Below are positions 1 to 11,976 of a DNA stretch of 64,000 nucleotides, in pieces (positions within the stretch are counted from its first letter, which is position 1; every line of letters starts with the position of its first letter). A program made the translations under genes and the position numbers. The notes below the pieces were generated by a model. It searched no databases and had not been told where the DNA came from. It saw only the letters and a program-made list of their open reading frames with translations. The DNA comes from Ignelater luminosus (Eukaryota; Arthropoda; Insecta; Coleoptera; Elateridae), in contig VTPC01000509.1 in the NCBI GenBank assembly GCA_011009095.1, positions 10,397 to 74,396 on the forward strand, given 5' to 3'.

Positions 1-198
1 ACAACGTCTTCTTCTTCATCAAGTTTTTCAAATCTTTCAGTAGCACGTGTTTCATATGCCATTATAACAGCAACTTCATTTGCATTCTCAGAATTTAAGC
101 TACATATACGTATCAGATTCATTCCCATTCCTGAAAGTGACAGCCGCTTTTCCCTTTTTACTGTAAGAATTAGATGTAGAAATTGAAGGAAAGTCTTC
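1..198 (-). CDS. Partial internal exon of an unidentified host gene, cut by the window edge
   Basis: Read on the minus strand, a pyrimidine-rich acceptor ending in AG (199-200) is followed by one frame that stays open for 65 codons to the window edge; the other two frames hit stops. The peptide begins KTFLQFLHLILTVKREKRL, continues with GMGMNLIRICSLNSENANEV and AVIMAYETRATERFEKLDEE, and ends in an acidic EEED run. It looks like ordinary folded, mostly helical protein with balanced charge, not like translated AT-rich noise. I do not recognise the family. The upstream exons would lie at higher coordinates on the minus strand and were not found; the rest of the gene is outside the window. The call rests on open frame, composition and the splice acceptor only. 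Confidence 0.55.
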
Positions 199-1089
199 CT
201 GTAAAAAAATAAAGTTTCATATCAATTGCAAACCAAACGGTCAATGTAACCGAATGGCAACATGCAATTTCAGAGGTTTATTTTCTTACCTCTGCTATAT
301 TTTATGTTTCAGTGAACAACACCAGTAACCAGAGTAAGGTTAGAGTCATAGATATGTTAGAGTTACATTTAAACTGAATTTTCTAATACTTATTTTAATT
401 CATAGATGGCCAGATTTGTTTGGCATCTAAATTCATGTTATCCGTACGGTAACATTGGTAGTTAAAGGTTAAGTCCATTAATTTTGATATGAGAGCCATT
501 TGAAGTTCAATGTAACCATATGGTCACAAAGATGGTGTAGGGTTAAAATTTCATTTATGCTTGCTTTTGTACCGTGGAAAGATTAGTAATTTACTTATTG
601 AATTATTCTGTGATCTATGGGTAGCGGCTATTTTTTGCTATCAGTTTATCATTTAATCAACCACGATCTCACTGCACTGTGTTAGAAGTTGCTACTCCAT
701 CGCCAGTTAAAATAAATAAAGAGCTTCATTGTGGTAAGCGTGCTAAGGACTAAAGTATCCCTAGGCAACTGTCTTTTTAGTTCATTATGCTTTACATCTC
801 TGTTTGACACTTGAAACTTATTATGTATCTTATTTTACAAACGTCTCATCAGGGAGACACTAGTCCGATAACAGCAACATTTTCCTTAACAAAACAACGT
901 AAAATTAAGATGCTCAAGTTAACAACGAAATGCACTACTCGAGAGTCCTAGACAAGTAATACCAAATTGATTGTGAGCCAACTATCACAGCAACTTGAAT
1001 ATTAGGAGCAGAAACTTCAGGAACTCGATTAATACGTTCACAAGTGCAAAAGGTAAGCTGGTGGTGACTCACAGTCCTCTTCTTTTTTC

Positions 1090-1112
1090 ATAATAATAAT
1101 AATAATAATAAT
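1090..1112. repeat. (AAT)n microsatellite
   Basis: About seven consecutive TAA/AAT units are seen. It is a simple repeat with no sign of function. Confidence 0.85.
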
Positions 1113-4100
1113 TTAAAAGAGAATTTTTTCAAAAGAAAACATTTTTGACATTTGATTAAATCTGACAACAGTCATCCATTTCAAATTGCACTAAAAATAA
1201 ATGTTTAAACGAGATACTCAACTAAACGAACTCACTCGTGCAAACTTATTCAATTCTTCCTCTCTAGGAGCGCTTCTTACGTGTAAAAGAGCTTTAAAAA
1301 ATCTTAACCTTACGAAATGAATTTTTCATTTCTTTTTTTCGTGTGTTTGCTCCGTTCCACCTTACTCGAAGCGTTTTAGATAGCAAACTACTTTTATCCG
1401 ATAGTAATAATTCATTTATCACACTTGGAATGTTTTTATTGCAAATACCCATCTTTTTTGGACTGTAATTAATTTTAAAATGCATGAAAAAATTCTGTAA
1501 AGCTTCGATTTGTCTCGGCTCTTACTAGAAAAAAAATATGTATCAATGTTTCTGTCTACAGAACACAAAATTTTTTAATACTAAATTTAATTTGCTGGCA
1601 ATCAAAAAGATCTTATCAACACTTTCAAACTACTACAACTCGAGTTCGACCAGGTAAATATTATTTATCAAAGGTTACATAACTTCAAATAACCCCTTAA
1701 GGGTAGGTTGTTGTACGGCAAACATTCACAAGCTGAGTGCAAGTTTCTATGTTGGTTTCCTTTGATTTTCAGTTATTACGATACACAGTATGTTGCGGTG
1801 TTCCTACTCGATTTATGTAGTTTATAGACAGCAGCGGAATAATTAATTAAAATTTCTGTATCCGTGCAGAATTTAATATGTACTTGTCATGATAAGAAGA
1901 CTTATAGCGAAAAACAGGCAAGACAAAATACATACATTGAGCTGTAATATTAGAAAAACATTAGTATCCTTTCACACGTATTTTGTGTACATAATATTGA
2001 AAATAAATCAGTTGTTTTTTACATTTAAAGAATTATAAATTTGAAAATATTTAATTTTTATATAAAATTACAGCAAAATCCCTTTTATTTTTTCCTGATA
2101 GAACCATAGAATAAATAACGAAGGTCCTAATATATTACCTTGAGACGCCCCTTCGATTTTAATTATCATTTATTGATTAACTTTACCACTCACAATCTTT
2201 GTGTAAGATTTGTTCTTAATATTACCTAGTGATATTCTTTTAAAAAATTTCACAAAACCGACTGGACATTTGTACCTTTTTAATCTTAAAAATCTTTGTG
2301 CATCCAGGTTACCACTTGCAATGTTACTGTAAGATGCGTTAATTTTAAGTTTTCACTTATTATTACTGAACTTTTGAGTACGTACAGCGAGTATAAGATT
2401 ACTAATGACGAATAGTGGCAATCTACGAGTCGAGCTTCCCATTTTTATTAAAATATCATTTTTGGTTCTTGCTGAAAATTCTTTCTACTTTACATTCACG
2501 ACCTGGCCATAATAAAATCTAATAAAACATTTTCCCCTGAATTTCATTTTTTCAATTTCTTATAAAACAGTTTACTCATTCAGCGCCGTCGATCATAAAA
2601 CCCTTCTTAAGTATTTTTTCTTCAGGTGGTCGTGAAATCTAATGTTCTCTCTTGTGTTTCCTTAATACGTTAGGCTTTAGCTTGAGGCAACGACAGCTTT
2701 GGGATTCACCACATCTCGATTTTATAGCACCTTTGATACTGTTATGGCCTATACCTTGTAAGGGAAACCGAGAGAGTCGCATTTATAATTCAGACCACGC
2801 CGGCGGTCGTATCGACTGCATTTTGTCTGCAAAAACGTGCGGAAAACAATATAGTATATAACCGAATTTAGTCTGTTCAAAATATACGCATATCTTGCGC
2901 TTTTATTTTGTTTAACGTACCCTCGATTTTATAAGAACCTTGGAATACCAGATGGCGCTTTTGAAACTTCTTTGCGGGCAGCTCTCGAACTTGAAGAGCG
3001 CACCCCACCTAAACAAATATGTTTAGACCGCATACTTGGTTATATTAAAAGGGAAAGTTGTTGCTTTAATATCTGAGTTTTCCAATAATTTAAAGTCAGC
3101 GATTTGCAAAATGAAACTGTATATTATTTATTTTATTATATATGAAAGAGACCCCGTGTCTGACATGCCGTTAAAGCAAGTTTAAACAAAAAGGGATTCA
3201 GTTAACGATCACTTATTAATAAATTACGTATGTGATGCGGTGCATATACACATTGCTATCATTCAAGATTAATTCTTTTCTGATCTTGGCTGCATTTACG
3301 GCACAAAAAAGAAGTTGAAGTGATAAAGTAAGTACTATAAAGATGGGGTTTTACGATTCTACTAAACATCCCGTTAAAAAATCTCTAAAGTTATCCTCTT
3401 AATGGCTTAATTATATCAGTTTTTTACTGTTACTACCAAAATAAACACAATCAGACTTTGCTCTTTCGTCGTTAAGTAACATTATAAGGTTTACAGAAAA
3501 AAGGAATGTTCACAAAAAAACTTGCTGCCTTTTTTTGTCAGTTATATTGTGATATGCAAAATTGCATCTTGTACTTTTAAAAATAACTCCAAGTCCATTT
3601 GGTTTTGAAACCGCATTTTTTCTAATAATAGTCGATGCACTACAGTTCTATAATTTCCGAAAACAAGTACACCTTTTGATATGTGTTTATGTATCGACAC
3701 TCTATGGTAGTACCCATGAATATATTCATGGAGACTGATACACAGTCTTTTTCCAGTTCAAGAGTTACGGCCAAGTTTTCTAGACAGTCAGCTATTCACA
3801 AGAAAATTAGTATGAAAACAGTTGAGAATCGGCGAAATACTGGAAGGAAGTCAAGGAAAGAGCAATGAACGAAATTGTAAAGCAAATGCATGGACAAGAT
3901 CTTTGTATAGATCAAGCGAGAATTTGGATAGAAAGAATTATAATAAAAGTCCATGTTTGGGAATCTAAACAAAAATCAGTAATGGTAATGTGGTGGATAA
4001 AAGGAAATAATTCTTCGAGTTACTTCCAATAAAAGAATATCATCATAGCAAGCAGTAGTTGCTCTTTGGAGCCGACGCAGACGCATTATTAGGTGAAGAG

Positions 4101-4160
4101 TTCTGATCTTCCAAAAGTGAAATCAGTTCCGCATTCTATCTGCATCCGAGGGTTGTTAGG

Positions 4161-4383
4161 CATGGTCAGCGCAAAGCGATTTAGAGACTGCAAATCGTCG
4201 AGAATCTCGTACAACATTTATGGAAGCAAGAATTATTTGGGAATATCTATGCTTATACCGGGAGACTGCTAATGCTATTATTGGGAAGTTTAAGAATTTG
4301 GATATATTAAAACGGGAAGCAGTAACCGTAGCAAGAGTAGCAAAAAATATAAGAAGAGACTTCAGTAGGACATTAATAGTTTA
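4161..4383 (+). other. Unrecognised open stretch of about 73 codons, possible coding fossil
   Basis: One plus-strand frame is open between two stops and reads with protein-like composition (ETANRRESRTTFMEARIIWE, then KREAVTVARVAKNIRRDFSR). Weaker open pieces precede it from about 3683 in other frames. Nothing matches a family I can name. It may be a decayed mobile-element ORF or an exon; there are no clear splice sites around it. Confidence is low. Confidence 0.25.
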
Positions 4384-6494
4384 AAGAAGATTGTCTTTGT
4401 TTTTAGATGAAATACTTTTATTTCTTGTTTTGACTAGAGACGGATTGAATAGAATACCCATAGCAAAAATAGAGAGATGGTTATCATAGATTCTATATGT
4501 ATGTAAGTTGAACATAATTTGCAGTAACACCGCTCAACACATTTCTGACTCGCAGATTGTTCAAGAGTTTGCTGCTTGCCTTCTCCTGTTTTTAAAGAAA
4601 GAACACTCACATTGCTTTACAAAAATAATATGAAATAGGATTGACACCAATATTACGAACACTGTTTAAAGTATATACAATATCCTCAGACAAAACAGGT
4701 CGTAAGGGGCAATGAATTCTGACCGTCAACAAACTTGCATACTCCTTACCATTAAACCTTCACTTCCCTTGTCTTGAAACAAAAACGCAGAGCAGCAGAA
4801 ATGACAAAACAGTGGCGTTGTACGAAATTAAGAAGAATGTGCATGTGATTATTCTCATCTCCAACTAGAAACACAAAAAGAGAGTATTATAACTGTGCTT
4901 CATTATTCAAAACCCACAGCACTTCTGAATTTATTCGATCCATATTTCATATCTCTGTTTAATAATCCTAACGTATTTTTAGAATTGTCAAATTTCAATC
5001 TCATTGCAAATTCATTTGAGAGCGGATAAATTAGTGTGAAATTTCCGACAGCAATTATTGAAATTGCGAAACTCCTTTTAGAGAAATTCTCTACTTTAAG
5101 ATATTTTTTAATAAACTGAAAGGTATACAACCTTTGCTATATAATTTGTACTGTTTGTTGGAATATTGCTTATTATGTCTTTTTATGCATTAGATGCATA
5201 ACGTATTATTAAATCGTAATCTATTTTTTTATGTTTCAGGTAAATCACGTCACTTTCAAAACATCAAGTTTCGCCATCAAATCCGATTCTAACCATTTGT
5301 AAGTTAAGTATGAGTATTTTATTTCAACATCATTTGTTATACCTTGTCGTTATACAAACAATTCCATTGAGAATAACGCACTCAAAGAAAGAACTTCATC
5401 TTTTATATCCGACAAAACTGTCTCCCAAAAATCATTTATCATCTACAGCTATAAAGTTTATTATTTGTGCGGATGTTACGTAATAGATGTATACCATAAA
5501 TCCTTTAAAACGTAACTTACTCCAATGTGAAAAAGCCCGCACGAGACTCATTCATCAGATTTATTAAAACTATTTTTTCCTGCCCCATTGGCACACAGAC
5601 TAAAAGCGTACCCCGAAACCTGAATTTCGCGTTCACGTTATTAGACTTGTTCACCGCGCGTGGTCATGCCATTTTTTTTATTAGTCTCTGTTATGCAAAG
5701 AGTTTACGGTACCGTTAACAACAATCTTTAAAACTGGTATTGGTAAACATACCGCTTCTCATTAAAAAAGATTGTTTGCGTTGACCAACAAGAAACGAAG
5801 AGGTTCAATGATTAAGAAATACAGAAGGACGGAAGTGTCCAACTCTAAGCAACGGATATGATTTTTTTCTAATTAAACATCAAGATCCGCGATACATTGG
5901 TACATCATTTTATACGTTTACTAACGGTTCTTATATAGAAGTTAACAAACTAATAAACGCATTAGACACATTCCTCATAATTACTGATGGCGACAAGTCG
6001 TTGATATTCTATTAATTTTCTGGTTTATAACGAGACAGGACGATATTTTAAATATTGAGTTATGAAATGGCGCGGAAGTAATAATCATTAATAACATTAA
6101 TGCTTAACAGAAGCTAGGAAGTCGCTAACATTAAAATAATTAACTGTATGTAATAACTATTATGTGGAAATCAGAAACATACATAGCATTTTGCTCAATG
6201 CACGTCTATATTTGTTTTGTAAATGTTTGTTTACGTTTTACGTCAAATAAATTTTAATATTTTCCATTAATTTTTTATTTTGTTCCCTTCAATAGAACCA
6301 ATTAGATTACATAGTTATCAGAAAGTATATTGAATTGGAAAAAAAATTGATGACAAATCGTATATTTAGCGACCAAGGAAAGCCTCACTTCAATATGATG
6401 CTGTCCTAATAAGAAGAACAAGCTTAGCAAGTAGAGGTCTCAATTTCATTTAATTAAGTTACATGGTGCGAAGCTACTAATGTTTAGTTTGTAC

Positions 6495-7345
6495 GAGGCT
6501 TGTTGGAAAGATTTCTGCAAATGATTAAGAAAACCACAGATACAATTTAGTAAATAGCTTTATTGTTTTTCAAAATATTCGTCTTTAGCACCAATACATT
6601 TTTATATACTCTCAAACCAATTTTCGAAGCATTTTTTTTCAATCTGAAGCTGGTACCTCAGAAACCAGTTACCTAAATGTCTCAACAGCTGCTGCAGGCA
6701 AAGAATAACGCTCACCACGCATCTTATCTTTGACTTTCGGGAGAAAGAAGTCATTTGGTGCTAGATCGGGCGGCTACGAACAATGCGACATCAATTTGAC
6801 TTTTTCACTGGCTAAAAAGTCGACAGTTTGTGAAACTGTGTGGGCACTTGCATTGTCGTGGTGAAGAAGAATCCGCCGCGCCGATCTGAATCGCTTTTTC
6901 TGACTTCACCGATGACTTCCGCCAAACAAATTGTTGTGTACCAATCACACAATTTTTCTTTTGAGCTTCACACTCAAATTATGTGGAATCCAGCGACTGC
7001 AAAGCTTCCGCACTTTTAAATGATCGTGTATGTTGCTTTCATGTCAATGCTCAAGGTGACCCCTAATAATCATTTCACGTACAGCATCAACGTTAGTGGC
7101 AACAACAGACGTGGATGGACTTTCACGAAATTCGTCATTGAGAAAAAAACTTCTACACTGGAACTCAACAAACCAATTATAAACAGTTCTAGTCGATGGA
7201 ACTTCCTTGCCAAAAGCCGCATTAAGCCGTTCGATGCATTGTTTGGGAATTAAGTTGCTTTGAAAATCGTAAAAAATCATTGCTTGAAAATGTTCACGAG
7301 AGTTCCATTTTTTCAGAAAATTACGTTTTTTAAACCGCTATGTAA
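6495..7345 (-). mobile_element. Mariner-like element relic (DD34D-type transposase remains)
   Basis: On the minus strand the N-terminal helix-turn-helix of a mariner transposase is readable near 7044-7320 (REHFQAMIFYDFQS, then KQCIERLNAAFGKEVPSTRT, VYNWFVEFQ and SVVATNVDAVREMII). Downstream, broken frames to about 6550 keep pieces of the catalytic domain, including a T/H-rich patch where the second catalytic Asp block is expected, and the C-terminal end. The left end carries ACGAGGCTTGTTGG, resembling a mariner terminal repeat; the matching right end is not visible, so both boundaries are approximate. Many stops and frameshifts show an old, inactive copy. The gene runs opposite to the neighbouring Tc1 relic. 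Confidence 0.8.
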
Positions 7346-7499
7346 AAACAGAACTAGTTAACGTCAGCAAGAACTGTCAACTGAATTATAAGTTAGAAGT
7401 GACAAACTTTCTGCATTTGACAATGGCTGATGCCGACACCACCGGAAGTACCCGATTGCAGAAACTTTTCCAGCAAGCCTCATATATTTCCACTGTAAG

Positions 7500-8130
7500 G
7501 TGAAGATTGGTTTGTGGTTGTGGACCACGAAGATGTAGACGATACGGAACAAATCACTTATTTCTGAGAAGCATAGACGCTTTTGTCTGCGGTGGGCTAA
7601 AGATCACAGAAACCGGACGGTTGCTACAGATCAGTGGCAGAAGGTGCTATTTAGTGACAAATCAATTTTTAATATCAACAATCATTATATTAGCTTCCTG
7701 GAAAAGAATATTCACCACAATATGTATGTGCTTTCTACAATTAAACATCCAGCTGCTGTCGTGGTATGGACTGCATGCGTTGACCAACACATATCGTATC
7801 TGGGATGATACATGCTACAAAGTTACCTAGTGAGAAAGGCTTGTTAGAAGATTTTATTTTCCAAGATGACAATGCCATAGAGCAAAACTAATTCAGTCCT
7901 TGATGACTGCCAATAAAATTAATAGAATGAACTGGCCAGCCCGACCTCTTGATCTCAGTCCTGTAGAATACTTAATGGCAAACAATAACAACAAAAACGG
8001 AATTAAACATATTTTTAGTTCAAGCTTGGTATTGCTGTATTTTAAAGGAGTTAGGGAAACTGGTGTATTATCAAGTCAAAAAGATCAAGAACAAGAGCTG
8101 GCCAATCAAATATTAAAAATAGTTTAAAAT
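7500..8130 (+). mobile_element. Tc1-like transposase relic
   Basis: Plus-strand frames around 7560-7950 read in sequence like the Tc1 catalytic domain: HRRFCLRWAKDHRN, then WQKVLFSDKSIFN (first catalytic Asp in FSDK), VVVWTACVD, FIFQDDNAIEQN (second Asp in QDDN) and EWTGQPDLLI where EWPAQSPDLNP is usual. Stops and frame changes interrupt it throughout. No terminal inverted repeats were identified, so the ends are approximate. It abuts the mariner relic on the left, suggesting the region accepted several insertions. Confidence 0.7.
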
Positions 8131-10072
8131 TATGTAGTATATGATGTAATTTTGAAGTTTCTTTCCTTTTTTTAATAATCTTGTAATTAGACATGAATCT
8201 GTTTTCCAATTATATTTCTATTTTAATCAAAACTTCTATTGTGTTTTTCTATAACATTATTATGATCAACTAGCTTTGTGATATAACAGAGAATGAGTGC
8301 CCGAGAAATCTTTGAAAATAATGCATTTAGAATTCAATTTTTTAAAGTGATGCTAGACTTTTCCACACCACTGTAGCTGTTAGTTGTAATGGCATAGTGA
8401 TTTGTTGTCTGTACAAAAATTAAGTTTGTGTACTATACCTACTTCTTACCTGTTTGATTGATTGATAATACAGAAATTCATTATTTAAGAAGCTATTAAA
8501 AATGACAGATACCTATTACTTGCAGAAACAAAGATAATGAAATTTGAATTCAAAACAGATAACTGAAAGTAGAGTTCCTGCAGTAAGAATTTTTTCAAAC
8601 AATGTTTTGTAAATATCTTGCGTTTTATAATTCATGAGTTTTCTTGCTACTGTTTTGTCTTTACTTATAAACAGTAAGTATATGGATGTTAATAAAATTA
8701 CATCTATGTACTGAGAGCTTCTACATGTAAATACTTATCGAGTATACTGTAACCACGGCTAATGGACTTCCATATTCAGGGGGACTACAATGTGAATCTT
8801 TACAACTTTAGTGCAAATTAAATTTACAGGAACACATAAGTACAACTACTGTCCATTGGATTGTTGCATATGACACAGTACATAAACTGCCTTAAGAACT
8901 ACAGTTCCCTACATATTATACCTAAATTTAAATTAAAATAAACCAAAGCAAGTGTAGTTTTCCCTTACAGAAGTCTATGTTATATTTTTAAAAGGAAAAA
9001 ATTCCTTATAAACATGCCTTATAAGGTTAAATTTTTTATTTTTGTAAATAACAAAACCAGTCGGAAAACATTCCCTTATGTTGCCCTAGTTTCGGAATTG
9101 AAATGTCATCCATTGTAATAGATCTTGATGACAGACAACTTATTAAAAAATATTACATGTTTTAAAGCAAAATTGTGCAACTAATTTCTCTTGTTTAAAA
9201 TTAAACGTTACACCATTTATAACATAAAAACAGTATAATCATAACAAGAAAATGCTACTGTGCCAAATCTGCAATATCACTATCGTCTTGATAATTCAAA
9301 CATATATAAACAAATATAAATGTCATCGGTATATATTTATGATTTCAATCAACCACTAAGTAATTCAGTAATTGCGTATGCACCAAGTTACTTTCAACGT
9401 CTTCCTCAAAGCCCACCGAACTATTTATTTTAGTTTTTTTAGAAGTAGTACTTTTAGATTAATGATAAATATCTCTGAATTAAAATGCACTAACTTATGA
9501 CTATAAATTCTTTTAATATCAGAACTGAATGTATCTGATTAATTGTTAATTTATAAGAACATTATTTTATTATGTATCGGCAAGTTATATTTAAATTTCA
9601 AACATTTCTGATTTTGCTGAAAAGTTTATTCACTGACGAGTATAATATCGTAACTACTTTTCATACAGAGATTGTTAGCTAAGAATGATATCTTCAAATG
9701 TTCGTGTTAAAAGCATTCATCTCCAAGCAAAGGGTAAAACAGTTTAAAACACCATAAATAAAATATAAAAATTGCTCGTAGATATCCCAGTTTAATTTGC
9801 GCATTTCTTATACAAAGTATATGAATTTTACCAATTTCTTATCATTAATTTGTTTCTTATCTAACGTTAATTATATTTGTTCATGAAATTCATAAAAGAC
9901 TGTACACAAAAATACTCTTGGTTCATTCAATATTGTAATATTTTAATCTTCACATATAAAAGTACATTAAATAATAATTAAAACATTAAATACAAAACTA
10001 TAACTACAAATGTTTTGTAAGAAATCTTCATTATAAGTTTTACATGTGTCTTTACATTAAACCCCACATCAA
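8131..10072. other. AT-rich stretch downstream of the MBD2/3 gene, nothing recognised
   Basis: No open frame with protein-like composition and no clear repeats. It is probably intergenic; the part nearest 10070 may be 3' flank of the minus-strand MBD2/3 gene. Confidence 0.5.
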
Positions 10073-10078
10073 TTTATT
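10073..10078 (-). promoter_or_regulatory. Candidate polyadenylation signal of the MBD2/3 gene
   Basis: AATAAA on the minus strand about 77 bases downstream of the stop codon of the MBD2/3 frame. The position suits a short 3' UTR. Such hexamers are common by chance in this AT-rich DNA. Confidence 0.45.
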
Positions 10079-10154
10079 TCAATCTCACTTTCAAATAACT
10101 TCATGTCAACTTGATCTAAATAATTTTATAATTTCCAACATTAACTAAATTTTT

Positions 10155-10760
10155 CTAAGGTTCTTTCAATGCTTCTTGTAATCTCTTTCTAGCAGCCGCA
10201 ACTCTATCCTCTTGCCTTCGAATATCGTCATCTTGAATATTGACTGCTTGAACAAGTGGTTGTTTTGGATCTAAAAACACACCAGGATTCTTTTCAAGAG
10301 ACGTTTTAGAGCCCGTTTGTCCTGTCACAGGTTGCGCAGATACGTGCAATGCTGTTGCAACACTTTGTATAATAGTTTCTTCACAAACATTTGGTCCTAC
10401 TGGTTTTAAACCTTTCGGTAGCTCCATAGCTTCAAACTCTGTACCATCTAAATCACAAGCTCGCAAACCTTCAAGCCGTTTCTCCCATATAAGTTGTTTT
10501 GGTTTCTCCTGCGTCCCATGCTTAAAATCTGTTTTCACCCTGCCTTCTTGTGTTTTATATACAGTAACAGGTTGTTTAAAAATTGAAGCAGTTTGTCTAA
10601 TCGGGGGAACTAAAGATGCATCGTTACGCACACCTCTGCTGTAATACATAACGTCTACTTTTCCTACAGAAAGACCGGTTTTTCTTAACATATCCTCTCT
10701 CTGCCATCGTTTTGGTAACGCCGCACACTCGTATTTTGTTTTTTCAATTGTTACACTCAT
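10155..10760 (-). CDS. MBD2/3: MBD2/3-type methyl-CpG-binding domain protein, intronless, with a shortened MBD
   Basis: This 201-residue protein matches the MBD2/MBD3 family, a subunit of the Mi-2/NuRD nucleosome-remodelling and deacetylase complex in the nucleus. Residues 9-41 carry the first half of the methyl-CpG-binding domain (KYECAALPKRW, then GLSVGKVDVMYYS). The family signature PPIRQTASIFKQPVT follows at about 52-66, then WEKRLEGLRACDL, the LPKGLKPVGPN block and the NPGVFLDPKQPL motif. The C-terminal helix (about 177-199, DDDIRRQED...AARKRLQEAL) is the coiled coil known to bind p66/GATAD2. The DNA-contacting second half of the MBD (the GKKFRSKPQLARYLG region in vertebrates) is missing: YYS runs directly into RGVRNDASL, as in known insect short isoforms. 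I chose the ATG at 10758-10760 because MSVTIE matches family starts. There is no intron in the coding region, unusual for this family; it may be a retrogene or a gene that lost introns. The frame is fully intact. Confidence 0.93.
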   Translation of the reverse strand: MSVTIEKTKYECAALPKRWQREDMLRKTGLSVGKVDVMYYSRGVRNDASLVPPIRQTASIFKQPVTVYKTQEGRVKTDFKHGTQEKPKQLIWEKRLEGLRACDLDGTEFEAMELPKGLKPVGPNVCEETIIQSVATALHVSAQPVTGQTGSKTSLEKNPGVFLDPKQPLVQAVNIQDDDIRRQEDRVAAARKRLQEALKEP

Positions 10761-10778
10761 TGTTGCTATTAGCAAGAA

Positions 10779-10985
10779 TAATGAAACTGGGAAATTTGAC
10801 AGAAAATAACAAACAATTGTATATGACTGTCAACGCAGTCAACAGTGCGCAGTTCCGTTTGATACTGCAGGTTGGTAGCAGCGATCGGTAAAGTAGTTTC
10901 ATGTTTCCCCACCACTGAGGTTGCGCCGCAAAGATTTAATCGAATCCCGCGCACATTCAAATTTGTTTACTCTTCAGAAACTGCA
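10779..10985 (-). promoter_or_regulatory. Probable 5' UTR and promoter region of the MBD2/3 gene
   Basis: Immediately upstream of the MBD2/3 start, this block is clearly GC-richer than its surroundings and has several CpGs (GCGCGGG and GCGGCGCAAC near 10920-10950). That is typical of the promoter and first transcribed bases of a housekeeping gene. No TATA box was identified. Inference from composition and position. Confidence 0.4.
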
Positions 10986-11976
10986 GCATACCTTTCAACA
11001 CCGCTTATTTAAATCGCTCTTAAATTTCGTAGGTTACAAGAAACGTAGTAAATAAACCTAAAAACTTGAAAATAAAATATCTAGGGGAAGCAAGTCATCG
11101 AAAATTTAATGGTCTCTTTCTGGAATATGTGTTGAAAACAATGGTACAATCGGTACAATCCAGTGTCATATAAACATTTTAATAAAAATACTAGTTATTG
11201 TTAAAATTCCAAACAAATACATAACTGCTTTAGAATTCAAAATAATTTGTTTCATAAAAATTATTTTAGACTTTTTTATTTTAAGCTTCTTGTTTTTATT
11301 GCTTTTTTACATTTACTTATTATTTTATTATAGGTAGCATAATTTGTGTTCCAGAACGACAATTTTGCAATTTGATCGTAACTAGCCTAATTAAATTAAA
11401 TCTTACTTATAAAGTGGAGAAATAGGTAATACATTAAAATCAACAATTATTAAAGTTTTATGTTTTTTTTTTAATAAATGAAGAAAACTCCAGAAAAGCG
11501 CGTTCAATAATAGTACCTATTACGCATGATCGCAACTGAAAGACACTAATACGATCAGTGCAGACGGTATTTTCACAAAGCAAAATAGCTGTCAGTTTGA
11601 ATTGACGATATAGTTCATTAATGTTCTTGTAATGTGATTTTATCTAACGAAGTCTAATTCATTTTACACAACTTATGTAATTCAATAGTGCCTAATGAAA
11701 TCTTCTGTAGTACACGCATAGAAATAAACCTAATTTTAAGACTGTTCGCTAGGCTTAATTCCTTTATCATATTGAGATATCGTTTTGAATAATTCTAAAA
11801 TGTACATGTTTTTCGATCATAGGCAGAACTACATTTCAAAGTAAAAGAACAGAAGATGTTACGCTTCGTTTATTAAAACTTTTTCAGGTATTAATGCTTG
11901 GAGCTTCAATGATGTTACAGTCAGATAATGGAAGGAAATTCAGCGACCGAATTATCGCAGAATTGTGTACAATATG
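10986..11976. other. AT-rich intergenic stretch, nothing recognised
   Basis: No supported frame. A duplicated 'gtacaatc' pair near 11140-11160 is the only local oddity. Confidence 0.5.

Larger units (their letters stand above)
199..6489. other. Long AT-rich stretch without a supported gene
   Basis: No frame of convincing length or composition is present. An (AAT)n microsatellite lies near 1090-1112. A mildly GC-richer patch (2740-2830) and an open stretch at 4161-4383 (listed separately) are the only departures from AT-rich background. It may contain untranslated or intronic sequence of the gene at the left edge. Confidence 0.5.

Noticed and set aside
2652-2861. Frame in a slightly GC-richer patch, considered as an exon.
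   Set aside because: No splice sites and no recognisable domain; codon pattern not convincing.
10769-10960. Minus-strand frame of about 60 codons just upstream of the MBD2/3 start.
   Set aside because: It lies in the GC-richer 5' leader; no homology is visible, and it is best read as 5' UTR with possible upstream starts.
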